A stretch of 30,682 bases of DNA from a virus: positions 1-30,682 of IMG/VR virus record IMGVR_UViG_3300002835_009731; one strand, 5' to 3'. The notes below the pieces were generated by a model. It ran no database searches and was not told the DNA's origin. It saw only the letters and a program-made list of their open reading frames with translations. Shown here in pieces: positions 10,450-19,481 of the stretch (position 1 is the first letter of the stretch; every line of letters begins with the position of its first letter). A program made the position numbers and the translations under genes.

Positions 10450-11229
10450 TTGAATTTCTCCTTTAGGTACATTTAAAATAACATCGTCTTGTTTATTTAC
10501 GAGGAAGGCTCTGCTTGAATCAAGGATAATGCTTCTTGGATTAGCTGGTCTAGAAACTAATCCCTTACCAGAAAAAGAAATATCTCTTAATGATCTGCCT
10601 ACCTTGTAGCCCTCATATTCACCTGTGCCACCATAGGCTCTCAAGTGTTTAGTTAAGAATGATGATTGTTCATTCCTTGCTATGACTTTTGGATTGCCCT
10701 GTTGGTCTATTAGCGCGTAATCAAAACCCGCGAATAAACATTCCATTGAAACAAACCACTTACCTTGTTCGATTTCGTCAATGATCTTTTGCATTCTTTC
10801 CCGATTGTCGGGATTTGTCCAACTATTATATAGAACTGCTTCTGTTATAATGTCGAATTCGGTTGGTGCGGTTTCTGTGTCTGCTGCGATTGTCGCGCCC
10901 TGTCGGTCAACAACGTAACTACCAGTAATGTGTCCAATAATGTCATTTTCATTATGCATGAAATTGAATTGCTTGTCTTCTGGAGTTGTTCTAGCAGCCC
11001 AAGTTTGTTCTGGAGCAAATACATCGTCATTTTTATTCCAACCAGTTGATACCAAGATTGATTTAATATAGTATAGATCAATTTGCTTGGGGTTTGCGCT
11101 GGCTTGGATCTTATGAGCTACTTCTGGATTTGCTTCACAAACAACCGCCTGAGAGCAATAAGCGACTGTAGTATCGGCCTGAACTTTGTCAGCGACACCA
11201 TCTAACACTTCTTGTTTAAATATTTTCAT
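9796..11229 (-). CDS. Prohead protease fused to scaffold domain
   Basis: 477 aa, ATG at 11229 after GAGAGGAAATAT. Residues about 1-235 look like a herpes/HK97/T4 gp21-fold capsid maturation protease: FMHNENDIIGHITGSYVV supplies the probable catalytic His92, and GKWFVSMECLF the probable Ser161. Residues about 260-430 form a Lys/Glu/Ala-rich coiled coil (TISALEASLTEKTEAFKALE, MMNMKKKEKNRMRKDKLMAS), typical of a scaffold or prohead core. The tail is Thr/Glu-rich. It lies between portal and decoration genes, the expected place. An internal start at residue 261 has its own ribosome site (separate entry). Confidence 0.88.
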   Translation of the reverse strand: MKIFKQEVLDGVADKVQADTTVAYCSQAVVCEANPEVAHKIQASANPKQIDLYYIKSILVSTGWNKNDDVFAPEQTWAARTTPEDKQFNFMHNENDIIGHITGSYVVDRQGATIAADTETAPTEFDIITEAVLYNSWTNPDNRERMQKIIDEIEQGKWFVSMECLFAGFDYALIDQQGNPKVIARNEQSSFLTKHLRAYGGTGEYEGYKVGRSLRDISFSGKGLVSRPANPRSIILDSSRAFLVNKQDDVILNVPKGEIQMSDTNLEQIVNEAPSELAAATESNEVISTPVEEVTPNYAETISALEASLTEKTEAFKALEETLKAHETAIKELQDALAAKDAEMMNMKKKEKNRMRKDKLMASGFEETEADESLSLYENLDDNAFEAIVAMYKKKMAKMEKKSEFKENLTKDEKNESTNPKAAVVASEETTEEVTETLFDGVSSTEAALVDASDANDELQSTRASVAQWLTENVLRK

Positions 11230-11246
11230 ATATTTCCTCTCAAAAC

Positions 11247-11252
11247 ATTATA
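11247..11252 (-). promoter_or_regulatory. Candidate late promoter -10 element upstream of protease/scaffold gene
   Basis: Minus strand TTGTGTATAATG lies 18 bases before the ATG at 11229, in the 48-base gap behind the portal gene. There is no matching -35 (ACATAC at the 17-bp position), as expected for promoters read by gp55-type sigmas that lack region 4. It shares GTGTATA with elements at 20888 and 8193. Confidence 0.35.
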
Positions 11253-11277
11253 CACAAAATCCGAAACAAGTATGTTT

Positions 11278-13359
11278 TTAGGTTAAATTTTGCTCTATGT
11301 ATAAACCTAAAACACTTCGTCGGTAATTGTCAATTGGCATGTCTTCTAGCACAATGTTGTTATTTTTAAGCAGTTTTGCAAACTCTAGTGGTGTTTTAGA
11401 GTTAGATGATAATAGTTGTGCTATTGACTGTTCGTTAACTTCTTCAAAAAGAGGTAAATTAGTTAAAACATCTACTTTTAATTGCTCTAGATTATTAACT
11501 TCAGCCTTTGTTAATTGCCTAAGATTCTTTTTGTTGTTAGACTTAAGATAAGCATTAGTTAATATATCAGATAGATGTTCCCAAGAAGTTTCTGACCATA
11601 CTACTAATTCTGCAACTCCCGGCTTTGATTTTGGGTTAGCTATGCGTTGCTTTCTTGGACCTGTATCATTAGATAAAGGTGGTCTGCCATTGTTTTTGGG
11701 TGGTTTAGATTTAGGTGCCACTGGACCCGCTCCCGGAACTACGGGTTTAGGAATAAGGACATCTTTAGGAACACTAGTTTTTAGTCCAACATCTTGCGGA
11801 GTAACCTTACCGCTTTGTAGAGCAATCTTTTCAAGGTTTTGCTTATGCTTTGGATCGTGATATGGACTAGCCTTTGGAGCAGACTTGCCTTCATCTCTAG
11901 CTGATATTTCTCTCTTAAGTCTAATTTTTTCAATCTCCGGTATTTCCTTGAATCTTTCAAGAATGGTTTCATGACTAATAATATCTCTATCTGCTAACTG
12001 TATTAAGAGATTTTTTTCTGTAGCTTCATCCGACAAACTCATTTGATCAAATTGAATGTGAGCGCGATATCTAAAACCCATAGCCTTTCTGACTATTTCA
12101 ATTTCTTTTTCCCAGAATTTTACAAGCATATCTCTTCCGTACTGCAATCTTTCAACCAAAGTTTTCAGCGAAATGAAGTTATTGGTAAAGCCACCGCCAT
12201 TTGTTGCCATTCCAGTTAGGGTTGGTGGAACACCTAGTCCAGCATAGATGCTATTTAATACTGCGGTATATTTTTCTGAGCCTAAGAACTTGTAAACTTC
12301 GCTGTTTGATTCGTGGAATGATAGCTCTGGACCCCAAACTAATTCCATTGTGCCGCCACCAACGTTACTAGCTAAAATGTCTCTTAGCTTGTTAATTGCT
12401 GCTTTATTTGGAAGAATCTTATGCTCAAGACTACCAAGTGTCCAAAGACGAATATTAGAGATAGCACCATCAAGTGCAGATAGGTCTGCTAGTCTCATCT
12501 TTTCTAACATGATAATATCATCTAGAATAGCATAAATCATGGGGTTAGCCCATTGTAGCCAATCGTCCTTCTTGTAATGAAATACGCTTAGTCTAGATTG
12601 ATCTAGAGGTATTTGCTTTTCCCCTCTCTGGAGGCTTTGTTTAATAGCTGGCGGTAATGTATCAAGAACTGTGCTTGGGATATCGCCATTTGGGAACTTG
12701 TCCAAGAATGTATTAGCTGATAGAGTATAGTCTTTCGCACCCATGAATAATGATAGATTACCGTTTATCATTTTAACAGTCATTGGATTGAAGAAGTTGT
12801 AACGCCAAGGGATTTGGTTTGCTGGAACTGTTGGAACATCAACTCTAATATCCTTAGACAAAGCCTTCATATACTTTGTTAATTCTGGAGTCATATTAGC
12901 ATAGCTACGATAAATAATAACATTGCCAGCTTTATAGAGATTATTTAAGAATCTCTCTGACCTTTCTTTACCATTGACGCTCCTGAACCACTGCTGGTAG
13001 AACTTCTCTACGCTGCTATTTTGGTGAACTATTTCTATGCCTTGGCTACCAAAATCGCCCATGAGATCAATAATATTTCTAATAATACCAACTTTATCAT
13101 AAGCATCCATGCACATTTTAATAGCGCGGCGCTGTTGGTGTGGAACGGCCTCATCTGGACGAAAAGCATAATAATCACTAGGATTAAATCCGGGTTTTAC
13201 AGTTCTATTAGGTTCAATATCAGTGAAGTTACGATAATGATTTCCTTGAGCTTTGGGTAAGCCGACATATGATGAGATATTATCTGAAAATTTAGCAAAA
13301 GCATCGGTTTTGCTGGATGCGTCATCGTCATTCCACGTTATCATTTCTTCATTGCTCAT
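11278..13359 (-). CDS. Portal protein
   Basis: 693 aa. The long alpha/beta protein lies between large terminase and prohead protease. Portal-type features include AYDKVGIIRNIIDLMGDFG near residues 85-105, KFYQQWFRSV, LYKAGNVIIYRSY, WLQWANPMIYAILDDIIML (clip/stem region), VWGPELSFHES, and the conserved turn NSIYAGLGVPPTLTGMA before a long C-terminal helix (TLVERLQYGRDMLVKFWEKE). Residues about 490-600 are Pro/Lys-rich and probably disordered. The dodecameric portal is the DNA entry channel and the docking site of terminase. The length is within the usual 450-750 aa range. Confidence 0.9.
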   Translation of the reverse strand: MSNEEMITWNDDDASSKTDAFAKFSDNISSYVGLPKAQGNHYRNFTDIEPNRTVKPGFNPSDYYAFRPDEAVPHQQRRAIKMCMDAYDKVGIIRNIIDLMGDFGSQGIEIVHQNSSVEKFYQQWFRSVNGKERSERFLNNLYKAGNVIIYRSYANMTPELTKYMKALSKDIRVDVPTVPANQIPWRYNFFNPMTVKMINGNLSLFMGAKDYTLSANTFLDKFPNGDIPSTVLDTLPPAIKQSLQRGEKQIPLDQSRLSVFHYKKDDWLQWANPMIYAILDDIIMLEKMRLADLSALDGAISNIRLWTLGSLEHKILPNKAAINKLRDILASNVGGGTMELVWGPELSFHESNSEVYKFLGSEKYTAVLNSIYAGLGVPPTLTGMATNGGGFTNNFISLKTLVERLQYGRDMLVKFWEKEIEIVRKAMGFRYRAHIQFDQMSLSDEATEKNLLIQLADRDIISHETILERFKEIPEIEKIRLKREISARDEGKSAPKASPYHDPKHKQNLEKIALQSGKVTPQDVGLKTSVPKDVLIPKPVVPGAGPVAPKSKPPKNNGRPPLSNDTGPRKQRIANPKSKPGVAELVVWSETSWEHLSDILTNAYLKSNNKKNLRQLTKAEVNNLEQLKVDVLTNLPLFEEVNEQSIAQLLSSNSKTPLEFAKLLKNNNIVLEDMPIDNYRRSVLGLYIEQNLT

Positions 13360-13401
13360 AGTTTTCTCTGTAATTGGATTGTTAATTGGATTGTCTAATT
13401 A

Positions 13402-15399
13402 CTAATACACATCTTTCATTTGATCTGCAAACCAGCTTGGTCCAGTATAAAGTTTTTCGTTTTCATAGGAAGGCTTATCACCGCCACCTCTGCCAGTTGC
13501 AAAGCCACCATAGAAGTTGTAAGCTTCTTGTTCTGGAGTTCTCTGCAATACTCTAGCGGCCATATTGGCCATTAAAAGCGCGGAATATCGGTCTTTACGC
13601 ATCTTGCTCTTTTTACCAGTGCCAACAACAACTTCTGGGGTATCCCACCTATCTCTACCATTATTAGTCTGAGTCATTTGTATCATAGAAAGCTCATCTT
13701 TTAATTCTTCAATATCCATAACGCACTCTTCTAATGTATCAAACATCCTGTGCTTAATATCGTCTTGAGCATTTGATAGACCTAAACTAACAGCGTCAAA
13801 GAATGGAAACAATAAAACTTTATCCTCAAAGTCTTTTCTCATTCCGTGATTTGCTTCTGATAACCATTCGTACTTGGCAAATTGGCACATCTCTATAATA
13901 TGCAAGCCGCGTTCGCCGTCAGTATCTTTTGGTTTATCATCATCAATTGTAGGCCACATGGGAAGCTCTCCCGGCTTTATTTTATCTTGATCGTGCAGAG
14001 ATTCTGTTACAGCAACACCACCACCTTGAGCGTCGATAGCGATATGTACGCACGGGTATAGTAACATTAAGTCTCTTATTTTTCTTGCGCAATAAGAATA
14101 GAAGTCAGTTTCATTAGAATACCCCTTCTTGACTTTCTCTTTATGTTCTGACCTTGTGGTGGTCCAGCAATGTACAATTCTTCTGTGATCTGGATTTACT
14201 TCAAGCACAACAATGCTAAAATTATCTACTTCTGAAGCTGGGTCAACACCAAAGATATATTTTTTATTTGGATCGCCAATTAAATTAGCTTCGAAATGGA
14301 TTGGAGTACCCTTGCTATCTTTGATCTCATTCTCTTGAGAGATAACGCAAGACTCAATTAATGATCTCTTAAAGAATCCTTGGCTGTCTCTTGTGAAACA
14401 TGCGCCGTATTCCATTTGGTAAATACCAGTATGTACAGTAGCTTTTGATCTAGCAACTTGGTCTGCATCCATGAAACCCTTTGGTAATAACTCGTATGGC
14501 ATACGTATGATTGAATATTGAGTCCAATCAAAAGTTTCTGGATAATCTTCGCCACCAAACACTTCTCTTAGTTTAGCGGGATTGCCTTGACTCTTAATGA
14601 TAGCTTTCCATTTTTTCCAGTAAGTTGCAAAATGATTAAAATCATAATATGCCGTGCCAGATAACACGATCTGGTTATCTTTAGATTGTCTTGAAGAAGA
14701 CTTATCATCTTCTATTATAATTCCTAATTCTTCTGCTTTTTGTTTTGCAGCAAGACGTTTAACATTTGCCACTGGATCAGCACTAACTGCGGCGAAACCA
14801 GCAACAACGTTTTCAAAAATATCTCTAGGAATAGAAGCAAACTCATCGCTGATAATATCATTGGCTCTTTGACCTCTAATTTTTTGACCATCACCAAGTG
14901 GTAAACAAGTAATAGTGCTTTCATTAAGCCTCATTACGCACCTATCTGTATCTCGTCTTGGTCCGCTGTCGGCATCGCATATATCCCTTAACATTGGAGA
15001 ATTGCGCCAAATAGTTTCCATGTATTCGAAAATAACCTTGGACTGCCTAAACGCTGCACCAACAACGACGATCTTTCGTCGCGGTAAAACCAAAGCTCTA
15101 AGCATAGCGTATAAAGATAGCATGAAAGACTTACCAAATCCTCGGCTAGCAATAAGCATTGGAAATTTTCTATTCCAAACTTCATCTAGCACTAAAGCCT
15201 GAGATGGTAATAGCTGAACGTTTAAGATGTGATGACAAAAAAACGATAGATACTCTGGCCTAGTCATAAGCCAAGCGAGTTTCAAATGAAAGTCATCTTC
15301 GCTTGGTCGCAAGATGCTCATTGGGTTAAATAGATCTGTATCTACAGAATCTAGCCCAAGCCAAGCCTCATCTATTTTTTTGAGTTTAGCTTCACTCAT
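13402..15399 (-). CDS. terL: Terminase large subunit
   Basis: 665 aa from ATG at 15399, chosen over an upstream in-frame ATG at 15432 because it overlaps the ClpP-like stop by 8 bases (ATGAGTGA) and a GGAATAGGA sequence precedes it. The ATPase domain has Walker A ASRGFGKS (about residues 84-91) and Walker B DIISDE (about 181-186). The RNase H-like nuclease domain has YIFGVDPASEVDNFSIVV and CVHIAIDAQGGGVA, giving metal-binding Asp residues. It cuts concatemeric DNA and pumps it through the portal encoded next. Strong assignment. Confidence 0.95.
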   Translation of the reverse strand: MSEAKLKKIDEAWLGLDSVDTDLFNPMSILRPSEDDFHLKLAWLMTRPEYLSFFCHHILNVQLLPSQALVLDEVWNRKFPMLIASRGFGKSFMLSLYAMLRALVLPRRKIVVVGAAFRQSKVIFEYMETIWRNSPMLRDICDADSGPRRDTDRCVMRLNESTITCLPLGDGQKIRGQRANDIISDEFASIPRDIFENVVAGFAAVSADPVANVKRLAAKQKAEELGIIIEDDKSSSRQSKDNQIVLSGTAYYDFNHFATYWKKWKAIIKSQGNPAKLREVFGGEDYPETFDWTQYSIIRMPYELLPKGFMDADQVARSKATVHTGIYQMEYGACFTRDSQGFFKRSLIESCVISQENEIKDSKGTPIHFEANLIGDPNKKYIFGVDPASEVDNFSIVVLEVNPDHRRIVHCWTTTRSEHKEKVKKGYSNETDFYSYCARKIRDLMLLYPCVHIAIDAQGGGVAVTESLHDQDKIKPGELPMWPTIDDDKPKDTDGERGLHIIEMCQFAKYEWLSEANHGMRKDFEDKVLLFPFFDAVSLGLSNAQDDIKHRMFDTLEECVMDIEELKDELSMIQMTQTNNGRDRWDTPEVVVGTGKKSKMRKDRYSALLMANMAARVLQRTPEQEAYNFYGGFATGRGGGDKPSYENEKLYTGPSWFADQMKDVY

Positions 15400-16030
15400 T
15401 CCTATTCCAATCCGTGAGTATCGCGTCTGCAAATCCGTAATAGACTGCTTCTTCTGCGTTCAAATACCAATCTCCAGATTTCAGCTTTCGAATAAGATAT
15501 TGCTTAACTTGTTTTTCGCTGGGCTTCTTGCCAAACTTGTCCTTAAAGAACTGCCCCTCTACGCATCGCTTTGCATATAAATCAAACATAACGCTAGCGC
15601 ACCTTCGTTCATAATCAACAAAGTTCTGAACACTTAGATAATCTGAACCAACCGCCGTAGAACCATAGTGGCTCATAAAATATGAATTAGGAGTCATATA
15701 TCGATAGTCTGCTGATTGTAGTATAATGCTACTCATTGACTCTGCTTGTCCATAGACTATAATGCTAACATATGATCTACACATTGCTATAGCATCAAAA
15801 ATAGCCATACCATCTGGCCATTCTCCACCAACACTTTGCATATGTATTGTGATTGGATTATTATTTCTAAGATCTAACGCTCTAAGGTTTTTAATAAAAG
15901 TGTTAGACATTCTGTATTCAACGCCGGGGTTTTGATTATCTTCAGCGTGATAATGGTTATGTAGAAAGATTTCTCTGGTGTTAATATTGGCACCATAGTC
16001 GTGAAAATCTTTCAGAAGTTCTGGTTCCAT
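15392..16030 (-). CDS. ClpP-like serine protease
   Basis: 212 aa from ATG at 16030, which has GGAAGGAAAA 6-9 bases upstream; a longer frame to 16117 overlaps the nuclease gene and lacks such a site. ClpP-fold motifs: PITIHMQSVGGEWPDGMAIF (strand and loop), GQAESMSS with nucleophile Ser98, PNSYFMSHYGS with His121, and GDWYLNAEEAVYYGFADAI with Asp187. These match the ClpP Ser-His-Asp triad in order and spacing. Phage ClpP-like proteins are often capsid maturation proteases, but the His/Ser protease fused to the scaffold already fills that role here. This one could act on other substrates or on host proteins. Confidence 0.9.
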   Translation of the reverse strand: MEPELLKDFHDYGANINTREIFLHNHYHAEDNQNPGVEYRMSNTFIKNLRALDLRNNNPITIHMQSVGGEWPDGMAIFDAIAMCRSYVSIIVYGQAESMSSIILQSADYRYMTPNSYFMSHYGSTAVGSDYLSVQNFVDYERRCASVMFDLYAKRCVEGQFFKDKFGKKPSEKQVKQYLIRKLKSGDWYLNAEEAVYYGFADAILTDWNRNE

Positions 16031-16031
16031 G

Positions 16032-16526
16032 TTAAGTTTTCCTTCCAGTTGTGTACATTTCATGAACTCGCTTAAGAATGCTACTAACAGCCAAGAATCC
16101 GTTGTATTTATTTCCACAGAAAATAACCTGTACGTTGTTATATAGTGCGAATTCGAACAAGCATTTCATCATATACTTGCCCGTGATTTTGACTGATGCT
16201 TTGTTTTTTAATGGTATCCTAGTTTCTTCTGGGAATTTTGCCAATTCTTCAAAGGTAAATTCTAGAACTAGAAACTTGTGAGGGAATGGCTTCATGCGCT
16301 CTATTTCGTCTAGGAAAGCGTACTTCTTTTGACCCAGATTTGTAGCCAATTCTTCTACGCAGCCCTTGCGCTCTATACATATTTTGTCTTCTAATCCCTC
16401 TATAGAGTAGTCGCCGGTATCAAGCTTACGCTCAATCATCCCACCACAAGTATTATAGTCTTTAAAGTAATATCCGTCTTGTTCGCGGGTATCTTTGATG
16501 ACCATAAATTTTTTAGTTTCACTCAT
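16032..16526 (-). CDS. ERCC4-type (XPF/Mus81) nuclease
   Basis: 164 aa. The compact ERCC4 nuclease domain covers nearly the whole protein: VIKDTREQDGYYF (first Asp), LDTGDYSIEG, and the catalytic ERK of KICIERKGCVEEL, followed by YAFLDEIERM and VLEFTFEELAKF. There is no helix-hairpin-helix tail, so it is smaller than cellular XPF. Known relatives cleave branched or flap DNA; a role in trimming replication or recombination intermediates before packaging is plausible. The start overlaps the HNH gene stop as ATGA. Confidence 0.88.
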   Translation of the reverse strand: MSETKKFMVIKDTREQDGYYFKDYNTCGGMIERKLDTGDYSIEGLEDKICIERKGCVEELATNLGQKKYAFLDEIERMKPFPHKFLVLEFTFEELAKFPEETRIPLKNKASVKITGKYMMKCLFEFALYNNVQVIFCGNKYNGFLAVSSILKRVHEMYTTGRKT

Positions 16527-16783
16527 AAATTATCCAATATTAATTTGAATACATGAACATAATGATTTTCTTGACCTTTAATAGAATCATGACATTTTCT
16601 ACATAAAGTAATCCCGTTAGATAAGTCGTATCTTAGTGCGCTAGCGGTTGACCATTTTTGTATGTGGTGAACCTGTAAATTAATTCTAGACTTACACCCC
16701 GGCATTTTACATTTTTTTCCATCTCTTTTTAGTACATCTTTGCGCCACTGGGTGTATGCTTCATCGTTATAGTTCCTTTTCAT
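16523..16783 (-). CDS. HNH endonuclease
   Basis: 86 aa. A classic small HNH protein: WRKDVLKRDGKKCKMPGCK with a first Cys pair, LQVHHIQKWS with the central HH, and GITLCRKCHDSI with a second Cys pair and terminal His. The Cys residues make the usual structural zinc site. Standalone HNH proteins near terminase genes often assist packaging cleavage; a homing role cannot be excluded. It overlaps both neighbours as ATGA, which argues for an integral operon member. Confidence 0.92.
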   Translation of the reverse strand: MKRNYNDEAYTQWRKDVLKRDGKKCKMPGCKSRINLQVHHIQKWSTASALRYDLSNGITLCRKCHDSIKGQENHYVHVFKLILDNL

Positions 16784-17028
16784 AATTGTGCTATTTTATC
16801 TATTCTCATGTGTTTTTTAATTTTTTTGCATAGTATTCTAGTTTTAAGCGACGGGTCTTGATCCATTAACAATTTCATTAATTTAATAAGCACAGTATAA
16901 CAGGCATCATCTGGGTCGTTTGCTTCTACGAAAATCAATGAAAATGGTAAACTATATTCTCTAAGGGAAAAGCTTTTAAGCTCTATGTATAGGTCTGATA
17001 AATCTATTGACAGTCTAAAGTTTCTCAT
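16780..17028 (-). CDS. Hypothetical protein
   Basis: 82 aa, not recognised. It has an N-terminal amphipathic beta/alpha pattern (FRLSIDLSDLYIELKSFSL) and a basic C-terminus (TRILCKKIKKHMRIDKI). Its start lies 14 bases inside the end of the dehydratase gene and its stop overlaps the HNH start as ATGA, so it is translationally coupled and probably real. Confidence 0.65.
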   Translation of the reverse strand: MRNFRLSIDLSDLYIELKSFSLREYSLPFSLIFVEANDPDDACYTVLIKLMKLLMDQDPSLKTRILCKKIKKHMRIDKIAQL

Positions 17029-18076
17029 TTCCGTTAAGTAGCATAAGCTTAATTAAGCCCTCTAGATCGTGGCTGGGCGTCCACCCTAGCTTTTCCTTGG
17101 CTTTCTTAAAACTCCCTTTCAGATATGTGACTTCAGATGGTCGATAAAACTCGGGATCTATTACTATATAATCTCTCCAAGCCGGTAAGCCTAGAGAGTT
17201 AAAGGCTATATCTAAAAATTCAGCTACGGTGTGCGTTTGTTCTGTGCATACTACATAATCGTCTGGATGCTCTTGCTGTAACATCAACCACATGGCCTCT
17301 ACGTAGTCACCAGCGTAGCCCCAATCTCTATACGTGTCTATGTTGCCAAGTCTTAATTTTTTAAAGCTCATGCCTTGTACTGGTCCATAAATGTAGTCTC
17401 CAGATGGACACATGTGTTCTGGCTTTATTTCGTATTTGTGCATCCAAGATGAGAAGTCTTTTATCCAGTTGGTTATCTTTTTGGTCACAAAGTTATCACC
17501 CCTTCGCGGGCCTTCGTGATTAAATAATATTCCGGCACTTGCATGTAAGCTATATGCGTCCCTGTACATTCTTACAGCATAATGAGCGGCGCATTTTGCA
17601 ATGGCATATGGAGAATTCGGCATAAACTTGGTATTTTCATCTTGATATTTATTACCATGATTGTCAACATCATAAGAACTACCAAACATTTCGCTGGAAG
17701 AAGCTTGATAAAATCGTGCGCCAAACATATGACAGTCAACGATTCCTTGTAATAGGTTGATACAACCCTTGCCAGTAATATCCCAAGTAAGGGCTGGTTG
17801 CTTAAATGAAGTTCCAACATGCGATTGTGCGGCTAGATTATAGATTTCATCTACATCGTCGTAATTTCTAAAGATATTAATTACACTACTTACATCCGTA
17901 ATGTCGCCTTCGACCAGCTTGAACCTTTGTGATCCTTCTAGGTGCTTTATTCTTTGAGTATTATCTGTGCTGGTTCTTCTTGAAACCCCAATAACATGAT
18001 AATCCTTTGATAGTAAAAGATCTGCGAGATGGCTTCCATCCTGTCCGGTTACTCCAAATATAATTGCACTTTTCAT
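17015..18076 (-). CDS. gmd: GDP-mannose 4,6-dehydratase
   Basis: 353 aa from ATG at 18076 (AAGGAAAA just upstream; overlaps the methyltransferase stop as ATGA), chosen over a longer frame to 18157. Extended short-chain dehydrogenase: nucleotide-binding GVTGQDGSHLADLLL, NADP-type GVSRRTS, NLAAQSHVGTSF, catalytic SSSEMFG and YAIAK (Tyr-x-x-x-Lys), NHEGPRRGDNFVTKKIT. These match Gmd closely. It converts GDP-mannose to GDP-4-keto-6-deoxymannose, precursor of fucose, rhamnose or perosamine sugars. In a phage late operon it may serve virion glycosylation or alter host surface glycans. Start, length and motifs are intact. Confidence 0.93.
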   Translation of the reverse strand: MKSAIIFGVTGQDGSHLADLLLSKDYHVIGVSRRTSTDNTQRIKHLEGSQRFKLVEGDITDVSSVINIFRNYDDVDEIYNLAAQSHVGTSFKQPALTWDITGKGCINLLQGIVDCHMFGARFYQASSSEMFGSSYDVDNHGNKYQDENTKFMPNSPYAIAKCAAHYAVRMYRDAYSLHASAGILFNHEGPRRGDNFVTKKITNWIKDFSSWMHKYEIKPEHMCPSGDYIYGPVQGMSFKKLRLGNIDTYRDWGYAGDYVEAMWLMLQQEHPDDYVVCTEQTHTVAEFLDIAFNSLGLPAWRDYIVIDPEFYRPSEVTYLKGSFKKAKEKLGWTPSHDLEGLIKLMLLNGNEKL

Positions 18077-18684
18077 TTGTTTTTCCTTAGTATTGCTACC
18101 CATAGTCCATTCCACCAATTTTCTAAGTCGCCATTTCCGTTTGCTGGCAAATCCCACTCTTTAACAATAGAGAGATTTTTTGATTGTATCGCTCTTGATG
18201 TTCCATTTTTAACGTCGGGCCAATTCCAATCGTCGCACATGTATATAAATTCATCGTCCATGTTGTCATAGTAATATTCTATAGCTTTGAATTGACTAGA
18301 TTCTAAATGGCAACCGTCGTAGAAGTATATGTTGAATTTTTTTGATTGTAATTTGTCTTTAGTAGCGAAAGAGTCAGAGTTAATAAATTCAAAAGGAACT
18401 CCAACATCGTTTAAATTTGCCTGAAATATTTGTTCACTTCCTTCAAATTGTGAGAAGTTATCTATTGCAACGGCGAACTGAGGAGAATTACCATATAGTG
18501 CTGAATAAAAAGTTGCACCCTGCCACACACCAATTTCTAAATACCTAGCATCTGGTATCTCAAGAAGTTTGTTAAGAAAATTTCGAACCTTAAAGCTAGA
18601 CATGCCACTCATTTGTAAAGCTTTTTGATTCAGCTTAGTATTTTGATCTACTGTGAATAGTGAACGTTGAACTTGCTCTATCAA
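18073..18684 (-). CDS. Class I SAM-dependent methyltransferase
   Basis: 203 aa with a TTG start at 18684 behind AAAGGAG; the downstream ATGs are less well placed. Motif I YLEIGVWQGATFYSAL, then FAVAIDNFSQFEG (acidic end of strand 2), FNIYFYDGCHLESSQ and FIYMCDDWNWPDV fit the Methyltransf_24/sugar O-methyltransferase class. It overlaps gmd as ATGA, so the two are co-translated, which suggests the methyl group goes onto a sugar nucleotide or glycan made with GDP-deoxymannose. The substrate is inferred from the neighbour only. Confidence 0.82.
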   Translation of the reverse strand: MIEQVQRSLFTVDQNTKLNQKALQMSGMSSFKVRNFLNKLLEIPDARYLEIGVWQGATFYSALYGNSPQFAVAIDNFSQFEGSEQIFQANLNDVGVPFEFINSDSFATKDKLQSKKFNIYFYDGCHLESSQFKAIEYYYDNMDDEFIYMCDDWNWPDVKNGTSRAIQSKNLSIVKEWDLPANGNGDLENWWNGLWVAILRKNK

Positions 18685-18695
18685 AATATACTCCT

Positions 18696-19481
18696 TTATT
18701 CCTGTACAGTGTCTGGGGTTAAAAACGGCTGATCAACCAGCCCGTCCTCATACTTATGGAACGCGCTTAAGCGTTCCTTCTCTTTTAACATAGCCATCTT
18801 CATCTTCTCCATCTCAATCCCGTACTGCTTCATAGTCTCTGGGTCTTGCATCATATTAGCCACCCACGAAATGAAACTCTGCTTGCTATCTTCTAGTCTC
18901 TTAATTCGCTGTTCGCGCGTACCCTTCATCTCGCGCAACATACTAGCTTTCTTAGTTTGAAGCTCACGGTAGTCCCTGTTTAGACTTTCTTGTGAAGCCC
19001 GTAAGGAAGCTATCTGTCTTTCTAAGTTAATAATATAATCTAGGTCTTGATCGTCTTTATCTTTAGACCGCTCATCTTTAACCATAGTTTCATAGGTGGA
19101 AATCTGTTGAATATTATCTTTATTTCCCTTTAGACACCTGTTCATCAAAAGTTCCAATTTGATAACGTCTATAACTTGCAACTCTTCTGTTGGGAAAACG
19201 TCATCTTTAAACTGGGCGATAATGCGGCTCCAGTGATATTTAAATAGTTCCAACTCATCATTTGTGAATTGGCTTTGCAATTCTATCCAGTACGGGCGAT
19301 CTTCAAGAGAGAAAGCAGCTTCTTCTTCCAGTGAAAGTCCGTGCTTAAGCTTCCTCTTCATGAACTGTTCGACAGAATCAACGTCCCGGTCTAGAGATTT
19401 AGCTATATCTTCTAAAGTCATAGACTCGGCATTGCGAGATATAAATCTCTCTTCTTCTTTTGAAATTCGCCCCTTACGCAT
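18696..19481 (-). CDS. HTH/coiled-coil protein, possible small terminase
   Basis: 261 aa, not firmly recognised. Residues about 8-45 look like a helix-turn-helix (LEDIAKSLDRDVDSVEQF). The middle is a long charged coiled coil (about 130-200, IINLERQIASLRASQESLNR), and the C-terminus is again helical (KMKMAMLKEKERLSAF). A DNA-binding N-terminus plus coiled coil is the usual build of terminase small subunits, and no other candidate lies in this packaging operon, but the gene is 3 kb upstream of terL. It is equally possible that it is a transcription partner of the sigma factor it overlaps. Confidence 0.55.
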   Translation of the reverse strand: MRKGRISKEEERFISRNAESMTLEDIAKSLDRDVDSVEQFMKRKLKHGLSLEEEAAFSLEDRPYWIELQSQFTNDELELFKYHWSRIIAQFKDDVFPTEELQVIDVIKLELLMNRCLKGNKDNIQQISTYETMVKDERSKDKDDQDLDYIINLERQIASLRASQESLNRDYRELQTKKASMLREMKGTREQRIKRLEDSKQSFISWVANMMQDPETMKQYGIEMEKMKMAMLKEKERLSAFHKYEDGLVDQPFLTPDTVQE

